Part shown: positions 21,526 to 35,461 of the stretch, one piece after another
Layout of the letters: each line of letters opens with the position of its first letter
Numbering within the stretch: position 1 is the stretch's first letter
NCBI GenBank assembly: GCA_963383645.1
Contig: OY726578.1
Span: forward strand, 22,488,388-22,552,387
Length of the DNA: 64,000 nt
From: Muscardinus avellanarius
Lineage: Eukaryota; Chordata; Mammalia; Rodentia; Gliridae
Direction of reading: 5' to 3'
The notes under the pieces: generated by a model
Told to the model about the DNA's origin: nothing
The model's input: only the letters and a program-made list of their open reading frames with translations
The model's database searches: none
Position numbers and translations under genes: made by a program

Positions 21526-23598
21526 ACGTGCTCATTTATTCATTTTCTCAGCTGGGTGTGGGGGCGCATGCTTGTAATCCCAGCACTTGGGAGGCTGAGA
21601 CAGGAGGATCGTGGTTCATGGACAGCCTCGGCTACTTAGTGAGGCCTCCGCAACTCAGCGAGACCCTGTTTCCAAATAAAGAATGAAATCTAGGGCTGGG
21701 GATGTAGCTCGGAGGTAGAATGTCCCTGGGTTCCATCCCCAGTACCGCAAAAAAAAAAAAAAAAAAAAAAAATCTGTCTATGAATGGGCATGGTGTAGCC
21801 GGGTGTGGTGGTACACGCTTGTAATCCCAGCATTCGGGAGGCTGAGACCCAGAGGATCGCGGTTCATGGACAGCCTCAGTTACTTAGGCCCTTTGTAACT
21901 CAGTGAGACCCGGTTTCAAAATAAAGAATAAAAAATAGGGCAGGGGGTGTAGCTCGGAGATCAAATGCCTCTGGGTTCCATCCCAGACCCACAAATAAAG
22001 AAAAAAAAAAGGGGTCATGGTGTGTCTCAATAAAACTTTATTAACAAACACTGAGATCTGAATGTCATCTGTGTCTTTCCTCTAACAATTCTACACAACT
22101 CTCTCCTGAGACCCTGTAACAGCCCCCTCTGGTCAGCCAATCGGCTTTGGGGGGCGGCAGTACCCTGGAAACCTCCACCTACTCTTGAACCCTGGACCAC
22201 CCGCACGCCAGCACCCTAAGCCTTGCCACACACCACGGTCCCTACTTCCTTTATTCAACTCTGCTCGGTCACCAGTAACCGACGGTGGCTGGCACGTGCA
22301 CCCACAAGCGCGTGCTCGGGGAGCTGTGAAAACACACACAGAACCCTTCAAGGCGGCGTCTCTAAGAAGGGAGGATGTGAGGCCTTTTGTGTTTTGTTTT
22401 TATTACAGTTAGGTAACAAGTGCAATCTCGACACCGAGCGCAAGTGTTTGCGAGCCGAGGAACATGACTGAGAAATTAAGTCAAAATATAATGAAGGGCT
22501 TCGCGGTCGCAGGAGTCCCGAGGGCAAAGGTCATTCCCCAGCGGCCCTGGCCACTGTCTCTGGTGGACAGCATCCTTTCCTCCCTGCCCCAGCCGCCCCC
22601 AGACATCTTTCCTACCTCAGGTGTGTAAACATAAGCCGCTTGGAAGCCTCCAGAAATAAAGGCCCTTGCAATGAACAGTAGCAGGGTGAGCATGTTTCTG
22701 AGGGCAGGGAGAAAATCAAATTAGCAGGGTTTGGGTTTCTCTCTCTCTCCTTCCCTCCTTCTCTTCCTCCCTCCAGTTCTCTCTTTCTCTCCTTCCTCTC
22801 TCCCTCCCTTCCTTCCTCCTTCCTTCCTTCCTTTATCCTGTCTGCTTGTCCCAGTAAAATCCCACTTTCCCAGGTGGAATTTACACTCTAGAAATTGGGG
22901 CAGGTCACCCCCATCCGATACACATTCACTCTCTGATGTATGCACGCACACACTACGTACACACATGCACGCACACACGCACACTTCCTGTTTATTGTTC
23001 TCCATTGCACCAGGCTGGGAGATGGGAACGTGGATGGCGCCCAGGCTGGGGGAAAGACCGGGGAGAAATTATGTACATAATGGAACTTGTAGGCCCAGGA
23101 ATGGAGCCCAAAACCAGCGGAGCCAGGGAAAATCAACTCAGTCAACAACTGTTGAGTGTTTTTAGGATACTATGGATCCTCGACCCTCTGTTCTCATAAA
23201 TGCTGCCATTTCAGGGTCTAAGCTATCTCTCCCAACCTTCCTCCCGTGGCTCACGGGTTCTTCACCGGGTCTGGTTTGCGGCCTCTCAGAGGTCATGAGA
23301 GGCACAGGTCACTTCTATATTTTGAGGCTCTTGGGAGTTAGAAAAAAGGCCAAAAGGAATTACTAAACAGTATCTCATTTGAAACAGGGTCTACTTCCAT
23401 TGGGCCACTGGACACTTTTAACATATATAAATTAAATAGCTATGTGCATGATCTCATCAGGAGGTGATGTAAAAAGTCAAACTTTGATTTTTTTTTTTAG
23501 ATACTGGGGATGGAACCTAGGGGTATTCTACCTCTGTACTACACCCCCAGTCCTCTTTTTATTACTTTCCCTTTCTTTCTTCCTTCCTTCCTTCCTTC

Positions 23599-23645
<47 letters not shown>

Positions 23646-26600
23646 TGGTGTGGTACTGGGGATGTAATCCCGGGGGCATTCTACTTCCAAGATACACCTT
23701 CAGCCCTATTTTTTGTTTATTCTTTAATTTAAAACAGGGTCTCACTGAGTTGCAAAGGGCCTCACTAAGCAGCCGAGGCTGGCCACAAGCCTACTATCCT
23801 CCTGTCCCAGCCTCTCCCAAGTACAGGATTACAAGCGTGCGCCACCACGCCCGCCTCTAAATTTGATGCTAATAAAGTGAGTCTGGGGCCAAAGTGCCCT
23901 CCTTCCCCAGCCTCACTGAGCCTTCATCTTGATCCTCATCTCTTGGCCCACTCTTGGGCGGCCAGGAGGAGCTTCGGTCGTGCTGAGGGGCTGGGGCCAG
24001 GCCCCCTTCATACCCACCTTCCCACACAGATGGACAACAGGAGACAGCAGAAGGAGAAGACGACAAAGCACAGGGCCATGGTCTTCTTGCGGCCCAGACG
24101 GTCAATGATCCAGAGAGTCACAAGGACACCTGCCAGGGGACAGGGCGTGGTGGGCAGCGCCGGGCGCGGGCCAGCAGTCCTGTGCTCACCCTGTGCTATT
24201 AATCGCCCCCCTCAAGAGTGACCCAGGCCCAGTAGCTCGGTCCTAATGACCAAGACACAGCGGAGGGGACGGACAGGAGGCCAACTCCCAGTTTAAGTGA
24301 TAAAAGACAGCGACTCCCATCTTGCCGGCATATTCCCCCCCGCCCTTTCTCTCTTTCTCTTCCCTTCATGGACACAGTGATCTGATAAGGAGCTGAAGGT
24401 GGCCTTTGGCCAACAACAGAGCAACCGAGGCTCTTGCTCCAACAGCCCTAGGGCCCTGCCTGAATCCTGCCAGCAACCATGTACAAGAAAATGGATGCAA
24501 AGCCCGACCCAGTTGGGCTTTCGGATGAGAACACAGACCTGGCCCTCTCTTGATGATCACAGCAGTATGAGTTGCTGAAGCAGAGGACTCAGGGGGACCA
24601 CTCCCAGATCTCTGGTCTCATGCAACTGTGAGATAATAAAGTGTCGTGTGTGTGTGTCTGTCTGTCTGTCTGTCTGATGGTACTGGAGATGGAACCCAGG
24701 GGCATGCTTCCTCCACGCTTCACCCTCAGCCCTATTTTTTTTGTTTGTTTGTTTTTGTTCTTTTACTTTGAAACAGGGTCTCGCTAGGTAGATGAGAGTC
24801 TCACTACTTGCTGAGACGGGCCATGAAGCCGCGATCCTCCTGTTTCAGCCTCCCAAGTCCTGGGATTACAGTTGTGTGCCACCATGCCTGGCTGTGTCTG
24901 ATATTTTTTTTTTTTTTTTTTTTGGTGGTACTGGGGTTCCTGGAAGCCCTTCTACCTCCGGGCTACACTCCCAGACCTATTTTTTACATTTTCATTTTGG
25001 AAACAGGGTCTCCTAAACCAGCGCGCGCGGCTGGCTTCGAACCTGCGCGATCCTCCTGTCTCTGCCTCCCAAGCGCGGGGATTACAAGCGTGCGCCACCA
25101 CGCCCGGCTGTGTCTGATATTTTAAGCCACTAAACTCTGGGATAATTTGTTGCATGACGATAGGTAATTAACACAGGCCACAGAGGGCGTGTGGGTGGTA
25201 GCATTTGTGGAACCGAGGCAGAAACACCTGGTTGTAAGGCCTCCTCTTGCTTCCAACTTCCCAAGGGGTCCTGGCCTAAACCTGGTCTTCTCTGGGCCTC
25301 TGTTTCCTCCAGTGTTAAATGGAATTAAAAAGCCAGTCAAGTGGCGTGGCTATATAAGAGGTAGGGGAAGGTGGCTAAGGCCCCTCCCCAGTCTCTCTGG
25401 ATTTTTGCTGTTTGCGATGTCTCCCTCCTGCGCTTCCGCCACTGTGATACCAGCCACCACATGCTCCTTGTCAGAGCCAATCCCATGCTAGAGCCCCTTC
25501 GCTGCAGAACTGTGAGCTAACTAAACCTCTTTTCTTTACAAAGTATCCCGCCTCAGGCATTTCATTCTAGTAACAGAAAACGAACTCTTGCATTCAGCCA
25601 TGTTGCTGACGTATTCCATGTGTAGAAGCCATCTGGGCTCTTTCTCATGATCTGTGTGGGATGTGGGCCAAGGAGAACTGACACCAACACATTCCTCATG
25701 CTGTTTGCTCCATAACCTTTCGTCTCTGACCCAGAAGACGCACATCTTCTCTTAGCAGGTGTGAAACCGGGCAGCTTAACTTGTTAGCTTTCCAGTAGGG
25801 CGAAAATCTCAACCCCATCACGGTAGCTAAGATTTGAAAATATCTCGCTCACTAGCCCTGACCTTGTGACTAAGATTGGAAACAAATATATCTCTACGTC
25901 CCTGGCTCCTCTAGAAACCTGCCGTGCTACCAGCTGGACGGATGTCCCGGCCTCTTCTATACAGACTGCTTACCTGGGAACTCTGAGAGGGTGGTCCACA
26001 GCAGGTCCATGTAATCCTCCTCACTGAGGTATTCGCAGGCCAGGCTGCATCTGGCTTCTACCGCCTTCTTCCGGCTGGAGACTAGGGGATGGGAGGGGAG
26101 GAAGGGTCACACAGTGCCTTAAATCACAACGTCCTTTTTCTCTGGTGTATATGAATCTGCTGATGCACCGAAGAAAGAGACAGACTCAGGTTGGAAGCCC
26201 AAATAGCCAAGCTCCGACTTTCTTATCTCCTTTCACGTGCTAATATGTGTGCGGACCTTTCTCTTTCTTTCCTTCTTCTGACTCCAAACTACACTGCTTT
26301 TAGTTTATTTATTTATTTATTTTTTGGGGGGTGGTCCTGGGGGTGGAACCCAGAGGCTTTCTACCTCCGGCCTATACTCCCAGACCTTTTTTTTTTTAAT
26401 ATATATTTTATTTGGAAACAGGGTCTCACTAAGTTGCTGAGAGCCTCACTAAGTTGCTGATGCTGGCTGCAGACCTGCGATCCTCCTGTCTCAGCCTCCC
26501 AAGTACTGGGAGTATGTATAGGTGTGCGTCACCACGCCCGGCTCAGTTGATCTTTTATTTTTTACTTATTTTTTATATTTATTTATTTATTTTGGTGGTA

Positions 26601-27783
26601 CTGGGGGTGGAACCCAGAGGCTTTCTACCTCCGGCCTATACTCCCAGACCTTTTTTTTTTTAATATATATTTTATTTGGAAACAGGGTCTCACTAAGTTG
26701 CTGAGAGCCTCACTAAGTTGCTGATGCTGGCTGCAGACCTGCGATCCTCCTGTCTCAGCCTCCCAAGTACTGGGAGTATGTATAGGTGTGCGTCACCACG
26801 CCCGGCTCAGTTGATCTTTTATTTTTTACTTATTTTTTATATTTATTTATTTATTTTGGTGGTACTGGGGGTGGAACCCAGAGGCTTTCTACCTCCGGGC
26901 TATACTCCCAGACCTATTTTATACTTTATTTGGGAACAGGGTCTCAGTAAGTGGCTGAGAGCCTCACTAAGTAGCTGAGGCTGGCTTCGAACCTGTGCGA
27001 TCCTCCTGTCTCAGCCTCCCAAACACAGGGATTACAAGCGTGCGCCACCATGCCCGGCTTAGTTGATCTTTTATTTTTTTATTTAGTTTTTATATTTATT
27101 TATTTATTTTGGTGGTACTGGGGGTGGAACCCAGAGGCTTTCTACCTCCGGGCTATACTCCCAGACCCTTTTTATATTTTATTTGGAAACAGGGTCTCAG
27201 TAAGTTGCTGCTGAGAGCCTCACTAAGTAGCTGAGGCTGGCTTCGAACCTGTGCGATCCTCCTGTCTCAGCCTCCCAAGCGCAGGGATTATAAGCGTGCG
27301 CCACCACGCCCGGCTTAGTTGATCTTTTAATGGTGCTAACTTTAGGGTCCAGACTGTCATAAGATGACACTGTAAATGACAGCTCCATCAAGACAAGATT
27401 GTGCAGGTTCTATAGACGCTCTGGGAAATCACAGAATCTGCGCCAAACCAGGCAGGGAAGGGCGGAGCCGGCTCTGTGGGAGTGTGCGGGTCAGGGGTCT
27501 GTGCACCTGCTGGGGCGAGGAGGATTTAATACTTACTGCTGCAGACGTCTCCTGCCTGGAAGAGCTCAGTCGTGAGCAGAACTAAGCCATAGTAGGAGAA
27601 CGCATTGGAAAACCTGCCAGGAGTCAGCAAGAAAGTAAAAAGGTCAGAGAAGTCAAGACCCTTCCCCGCCCCCCGGAGAGGGTCTGGGTCTGTCTGTAGC
27701 TTTGGGGACCAGTCTTTGGGACGTGCTGGTTCTGGAGATATTATTAAGGAGCTTGAGTGGAAAGATGACAGAGACAGCCCTTT

Positions 27784-27822
<39 letters not shown>

Positions 27823-28374
27823 TTTTTTTGGTGGTACTGGGGGTGGAACCCAGGGGCTTTCTACCTCCAGACTATACTCCTAGACCTTTTTTTAAAAAAT
27901 ATTTTATTTGGAAACAGGGTCTCACTAAGTTGCTGAGAGCCTCACTAAGTAGCTGAGGCTGGCTTCGAACCTGTGCGATCCTCCTGTCTCAGCCTCCCAA
28001 GCACAGGGATTACAAGCATGCACCACCATGCCCATCAAGTTTTTTGTTTTGAAACAGGGTCTCACTAGGTTGCTGAGAATCTCCCTATGTTGCTGAAGGC
28101 TGACCTTGAACCTGCAATCCTCGCGTCTCAGCTTCTTAAGTACTGAGATTAACAGGTGCGCACCACCATGCCTGGCTCTCCAGTATCTTTTGAAAGGTGG
28201 AGATCAAGCTGAGTGCAGTGGTGCATGCTTGTACGGTTAGCCTCAGCTACTTAGTGAGGCGTCCACAACTTAGTGAGATCCTGTTTCAAAATAAAAAATA
28301 AAAAATGTGTGACTTGGAGGTAGAATGTTCCTGGTTTCAGTCTCCAGTTGTGCAAAGAAAAGAAAAAGAGAAAG

Positions 28375-28422
<48 letters not shown>

Positions 28423-31400
28423 CATATTAGATTCCAGAGACATTTCTCTCTCAAGCCTGTCTACCCAACTGGAAATAGAAGAAAAATTTCCCCAAATTTG
28501 GAAGAAACCCGTCCCAATGACATCTGTCAGGGCTTCTGGGCCAGCCAAGCTGGTGAACTTGGACACGATTTTAGAATTTCCAGGGCTGAGAGGCATAGTT
28601 TATTAATTACTGACTAACTCTGGAACTAGAATGGTCAAGTTTCCAGGGTCAGGACGTTCTCCTCCAGGACAGGGTTCTGAAGAAGCCCAGCCACCACCAG
28701 CTAAAGGTTAGTACCCCCGGGTTACAGTCTGTGCTTGCAAATCCAGCGACTCGTACAGGGCACTGATATGAGTCTCCAAGATTCGAGCTGTGCCGCCAGC
28801 CCGGTGGCATCGTACATTCTCAAACGTAGGCATTCTCATATTCTCAACTCTGTTTGCCCCTTCTTAAAAAACCCTGCAAACTCAGCCGGGCGTGGTGGCG
28901 CACGTTTGTAATCCCAGCATTCGGGAGGCTGAGAGCGAGAGGATCGTGGTTCGCGGACAGCCTCAGCTACTTAGTGAGGCCCTCTGCAACTCAGTGAGAC
29001 CAGGTTTCAAAATAAAGAATAAAAAATAGGGCAAGGGGTGTAGCTCAGAGGTCAAATGCCCCTGGGTTCCATCCCCAGACCCACAAAACAAAAAAACCTG
29101 CAAACTCTCTCTTTGTATAGGGGACACCGCAGGTGCAGAAGAACAGGGCTTGGTGTGTTGATTCGGGGGCGTGGGGCAGAGGTGAGAGCCCACTTGGGTT
29201 TATTGTTGAAGCTTCTCTCTCCTCTCCCCTGCAATGCAGCAAGCCGGGGACCTGCCCCTGCTAATTGGCACGTCTCCTTAAAGGTGCCTAGCAACTTTGG
29301 GAGCTGCTTAAAAAAGGCACAAAACCTCACCCAGGCCCATTTCCCATGCTGTTGGCTGCCTACCCAGCTCGGTAGAAAGCTCAAGCGAACAAAGGTTGAA
29401 ATTCGATTTCTCATGAAATTTAAGATAGTGATTCTATATGAGCTTTTCCCCAGCCCCTCCCCATGGCTGCGGTTTAAAGAAGACTGAACAGGGTCAGAAA
29501 CGGTGTTTAGAAATGCCTTATTTTAAAAATAATTAAAAAGAACAATTATCCATTCATTAATTATTAATTATTAAATAATTATTAAATAATTGATAATTAA
29601 AATATTTTAAAATGATTAATTTGATTTGTGATACTGGGGATTGAATCCAGGGGCATTCTATCTCTGAGCTACACCCCCTGCCCTATATTTTATTCTTTAT
29701 TTTGAAACAGGGTCTCACTGAGTTGCAAAGGGCCTCACTAAGTAGCTGAGGCTGTCCAAGACCGCGATCCTCCTGTCTCAGTCTCCCAGATGCTGGGATT
29801 ACAAGCGAGGACCACTGTACCCGGCTCTAATTTATTTATTTAATTAATTATATTTATTTATTTAGTGGTACTGGGGATGGAACCCAGGGGCATTCTATCT
29901 CTGAGCTATACCCCAGCCCTATTTTTTATTATTTATTTTGAAACAGGGTCTCATTGAGTTGTGGAGGGCCTCACTAAGTAGCTGACCATGATTCTTCTGT
30001 CTCAGCTTCCCAAGTACTGGGATTATAAGCATGCATCATCACGCTTTTTATTTGGAAATAAGATCTCACAAAGTTGCTGAGGGCTTCTTTAACTTGCTGA
30101 GGCTGGCCTCAAACCTGTAATCTTCTTGTCTCAGCCTCCCAATTACTGGGATTACAGGTATAGGCAAACATGCCTGGCCCAGACCTTTCTATTTTTAAAA
30201 ATGTCTTTATGATTTTGGGGGGGAGGATACTAGAGATTGAACTCAGAGTTGTTCTACCTCTGAACTACACCCTACCTCTTTTTCATTTTTATTTATTTTT
30301 TAGAACTGGAGAATGAACACAGCTTTTATATTTTTTTGTTTTGAAACAGGGTCTCTCTAGGTTGTTGAGCGTCTTGCTGAGATGCTGAGGCTGTTCTCAA
30401 AGCCGCGGTCCTCCTGTCTCAGCCTCCCAGGTGCTGGGATTACAGGCATGTAAACCCAGCTATTAAAAACGTTCTCTTTCAGGACTTCCGGGAAGATGGC
30501 GACCGAGAAAAGCGGGGCTTAAGAGCCCGCTAACAACCAATCTCCGTTACCACAAAATCAGCGCCTTTCATAGCCAGAAAACACCATTAACAGAGAAACA
30601 AAAAAATCACCAGGCTCCAGAGAGAAAGACTGAGAACAGAGCTCAGAGCCACAGAGGAGATACACCGGCCTCATGCCCGAGGACACGGCAGCAGCTCCAT
30701 ACTGCCGGCGGCAGCGGCGACTTCACCGGACGGCTACAGCAAGCCGAGGTGAGCCGCTGTGGAACAGCCAGGCAGGATTTCTCGGCGCAGGGAGCATCTA
30801 AAACTCCCAGTGGCTGAGCTCAGCACACGCTGCAGGGATTCAGAATGGAACTCAAAACCAAGAAGAAATACGCCAGTCTCACGGCCGAGGGTGTAGCAGC
30901 GGCACCATATTGCCACCGGCGGCAGCAGCAACAGCGAATTCACCGAATCCAGTACAGCTACATCTGCGTACTCAAGAACAGTGAGTCAAATTGCGGGCCA
31001 CAGAGGAGAAATCCCAGTACTGTACTCCCTGGGACTTGACCCAGTGGGGGAGGGGCGGTGGCAGAGATATCACACCATAGGAGAACGCCCAACCTGGCAC
31101 CCCCCATAGTTTAAAGCAGCCTCTATCGACTCCCTGGGTCTGAGACTCTGCAATACAACCCAGTAAAGGAGTAGTGGGGTCTGAGATACTACAGACTCGA
31201 GATCCAGAACACCTTAAGTGAAGTCATAGTGACCCAAGGGAAGAACCCAGAGAAGGCACAAACTTCCGAAATCATGGGAAAGAGGAATAATACTGGAGCA
31301 ATGAATGCCCACAACCCCACAACATCAGAACCCGATAAAACAGAAAATCAGAGATTTCTAGAAGATCAAATCAGGAAAATAACTGTAGAAATAATAGAGG

Positions 31401-32936
31401 TGCTTCAAAAAGAACCCAGAGAGAGCCAAAAAGAGATAAAGGATGCAATTAATGAAGTAAAGGCCTCAATTCAAAGCACAAACAACCGATTAGACCACAT
31501 GGAGAACAGAATCTCGCTCTTAGAAGATGATCATTCCAAAAATGAACGCATAGTTTCTAATCTAGGAAAAAATATCCGACAGCAGGAATCTGTAATTGAA
31601 GAAATATGGGCCCATTTTAAGAGACCTAACCTAAGAATAATTGGAATAGAGGAGGGAAAAGAAAGTGAAACCAAAGGGATCAACAATCTCTTCAAGGAAG
31701 TAATAGCAGAAAATTTTCCAAACATAGAGCAAGAGGTTGATACACAGGTCCGGGAAACTTATAGAACTCCCTTTAGACAGGATCGGAGAAGAGGATCCCC
31801 ACGCCACATAATTGTCAAAATGACCACTGTGGAAGCCAAGCAGAGAATCTTAAAGGCAACAAAAACAAAGGGCCAAGTGACATTCAGAGGCAAACCAATT
31901 AGAATCACTCCAGACTTCCCAAACCAAGTCATGAGAGCCAGAAGGGCTTGGAGTAACATATTCCAAACTCTGAAAGAAAACAACTTCCAGCCAAAAATTT
32001 CCTACCCAGCAAAACTTTCTATCAAATTAGATGGAAAAATAAGAAGCTTCCACGACAAACAGAAACTGAAAGAATTTATGTCTTCAAAACCAGCGCTAGA
32101 AAAAATACTCAAAGAGATTAACTACAAAGAAGAAATAGGTAACACACACCAGAACCAGAGAAACAAGATTTTCCATCCAACAGACAACTAAGATTGGTTA
32201 TCTGTGGAGATTCATTATTTATGTTAGTCTTTTACCTATCTCTAAATTGTATTGTTTGCCTTTATTGTTGTTAATTTTTAGGATGTCTAGTTGGAATATT
32301 AATGTACCTTCAGATATAGCATTTGGAAATATTTTATTCCATTCTATTAGTAACTTTTAACTCTGTTTACATTGTCTTTGGATATACAATATGTTTTTAT
32401 TTTTTAGGGAGTTTGTATACTCTTCTGTTGCCTGTGCCATGGAAATCATATCCAAGAAATCACTGCCAATTTCAATGTTGTGAGGTTTTATGACCCAGAT
32501 TTTCTCCTAAAAGTTTATAGTCTTAAGATTTATATTTAGGTCTTTTATCTATTTTGAGTTCGTATTTGTATATGGGATTAGGTAAGGGTCCAATTTTATT
32601 CTTTTTCATGTAATTATTATTTTTCAACAATATTCAGCTAAAAGATTATTATTTTCACCACCAAATGTTTGTGGAAACCTTGTCAAAAATAACTTGACAA
32701 TATAGGGAAGAATTTAGCTCTAGGCTTGTATTTAACTCCAATGGTTTATATATCTGTCTTTAGAACAGTACTACACTGTTTCAATTATTGTAGCTTTATA
32801 TGGTTGAAATCAGAAAATATATATCTTCTAGCTTTGTTCTTTTTCAAGATCGTTTTGGGTATCTAGAATCCATATTCCATAATAGGATAGATTTTTTTTC
32901 TGAAAAATAAATATATAAATATATGATAGTTTCACC

Positions 32937-33007
<71 letters not shown>

Positions 33008-33525
33008 TCTGGTAAGAAAGAAAGCAAAAAGAAATATTGAAATGTTATCTTTAAGTCATCAAAAGCTTGGTACCAGACAAATGAAACTGTTATGTGAGAT
33101 TATCAATGTTAATATTGGATAAATTGCTATAATACTAGATGTCAACCACTAAGCCAAGCATGGGAAGGAGGGATGGGGAGGGAATGGGGTGGGGATTGGG
33201 TAGGGGCTAACTGGGTGATATGTGCATGTATGTCTACAAAAGTATTTGCTTTATACCACTGTGATGTATGAATACATTGCACCAATAAAAAATAAATTAT
33301 AAAATAAAATAAAATAAAAAAATAAAAATAAAAATGTTCTCTTTCACCGGGCATGGTGGCGCACACTTGTAATCCCCGCGCTTGGGAGGCAGAGACAGGA
33401 GGATCGCACTGGTTTGGAGCCAGCCTCGCTGGCTTAAGAGACCCTGTTTCCAAATTAAAAAATATAAAATAGGTCTGGGAGTGTAGCCTGGCGGTAGAAG
33501 GGCTTCCAGGAACCCCAGTACCACC

Positions 33526-33556
<31 letters not shown>

Positions 33557-33776
33557 CTCTTTCTGCCGGGTGTGGTGGTGCACCCTTGTAATCCCAATAT
33601 TCAGGAGGCTGAGACTGGAGGATGGCGGTTCGCGGACATCCGCAGATACTTGGTGAGGCTCTTCGCAACTCAGTGAGACCCTGTTTCAAAAATAAAGAAT
33701 AAAAAATTGGGCAGGGGGTGTAGCTAGGAGGTCAAATGCCTTTGGGTTCCATCCCCAGACCCACACACACAAAAAA

Positions 33777-33858
<82 letters not shown>

Positions 33859-35411
33859 TTTCGTTGTGTGGTACTGGGGATTACACCCAGAGGCATTCTA
33901 CCTCTGAGCTGTACCTCCAGCCCTATTATTTTTAATTCTTTATTTTGAAACAGGATCTTACTGAGTTATGGAGGGCCTTACTAAGTCGCTGGGGCTGGCT
34001 TTGTGCCTGGGATCCTCCTGTCTCAGCCTCCCAAGTACTAGGAGTCCAAGCCTGCGCCATCATGCCTGGCTAAAAGTATCTGAGGGAAATTCACGGTGAT
34101 GTTTTATGCATGTATATCTGGTATCACATTGAATCACGCTATGATGTATAGCTGCAATGCACCAATAAAAGATAAAAAGGTATTTATCTGAGTTTAAAGC
34201 GAGTGTAGTTAAGGGAAAAAAGATTAAGAAATTAATAGCACTAGCCATGCATTATAGCCCATGGTTATAATTCCTGTACTTGGGATACTGAGACAGAAGG
34301 ACTGGTTTGCCGCCAGCCTCAGCAACTTAGCTAGGCCCTCTGTAACTTAGTAAGACTCAGTTTCAAAATAAAAATAAAATAAATAAAATAGGGCTAGGGG
34401 TGTAGCTAGTACCACACACACAAAAAAAATTGCAAATGCTAGCTGGGCATGGTGGTGCATGCTTGCAATCCTAGTATTTGGGAGGCCGAAACAGGAGAGT
34501 TGCAGGTTCACAGACAATCTCAGCTACCTAGTGAAGCCCTTTACAACTTAGTCAAACCCTGTTTCAAAATAAAGACTAAAAAATAGGTCTGGGGGTGTTT
34601 CGAAATGAATAAAAAATAGGGCTGGGGGTGCAGCTGGGAGGTAGATTTCCCCTGGGTTCATTCCCCAATACTGCAAATAAATAAATAAGTAAAATAAAAA
34701 TTTTCAAATGTTACCTGAAATTGAAGGGTTCTCTGTGCCTGCCATTAAAACCCAAACCCAAACTGGACACAGGCCAGGCATGGTGGCCCACGCTTGTAAT
34801 CCCAGCATTTGGGAGGCTGAAACAGGAGGATTGCGGTTCTTGGACAGCCTCAGCTACTTAGTGAGGCCCTCCGCAACTCATTGAGACCCTGTTTCCAAAT
34901 AAAGTATAAAAAATCGGGCTAGGGGTGTAGCTTGGAAGTAGAATGCCCCTGGTTTCCATCCCCAGTACTGAAAAAAAAAATGGACCCAAGGGAAGGTACC
35001 AAGTGGCCACCAAACAACTCTTACCATATAAACCACAGCAACAACGTGGTCCATCTAAAATGGGGCGTGAAAAGGTCCTTTATCTTGCCACGGTCTTCCT
35101 GTTTCAAGACAAGGACATGCTGGTTAACGTTACTGGTCCAGATGTGCGGGCCCCTGGCCGATGGCCTGACACCCGTGCACACTCACAGCTGGCGGGTGGG
35201 ACAGTCGCACTGTGAGAATCTAGGTTCAGGTGCGCAGCACTCAGCCCCCCAGCAGGGACCCTGCAAGGCCGCCCAAGGATGGAGCCACCCCGGCCCTGCA
35301 GCCTGGAGCCCCGGAGCTGGGAAGCGGATGCCGCGGGCTGTCCGTGCTTAGACCTCTCCGGCAGTCCCACGGGTCCAGGGAAGAGAACACCAGCCCAAAG
35401 GGTGTGCAACC

Positions 35412-35461
<50 letters not shown>

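Larger units (their letters stand above)
30482..33329 (+). mobile_element. L1-derived element with ORF1, no ORF2, and 3' UTR (half-L1-like)
   Basis: Starts gacttccgggaagatggcg, a L1 5' end with a YY1-like AAGATGGC at 30493-30500. 5' UTR to about 31270, intact ORF1 to 32191, then no ORF2. In its place are an antisense stretch of an older L1 ORF2 (about 32400-32895) and (TA)34 (32937-33004). The L1 3' UTR follows (33150-33290: G-rich run, ctgtgatgtatgaatacatt, AATAAA) with an A-rich tail. Flanks aaaaacgttctctttca (30465-30481) and aaaaatgttctctttca (33330-33346) agree at 16 of 17 bases, so the whole arrived as one insertion, or was rearranged inside afterwards. Confidence 0.82.

Noticed and set aside
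22731..23165. Proline/serine-rich open frame across a pyrimidine tract
   Set aside because: Low-complexity TCC/TTCC and CA repeats give long frames by chance.
33142..33689. Open frames with recurring peptides such as [16 protein letters not shown]
   Set aside because: The same peptide appears at every antisense young SINE (for example 24908, 35643, 50975, 54443). It is translated SINE, not a gene family.
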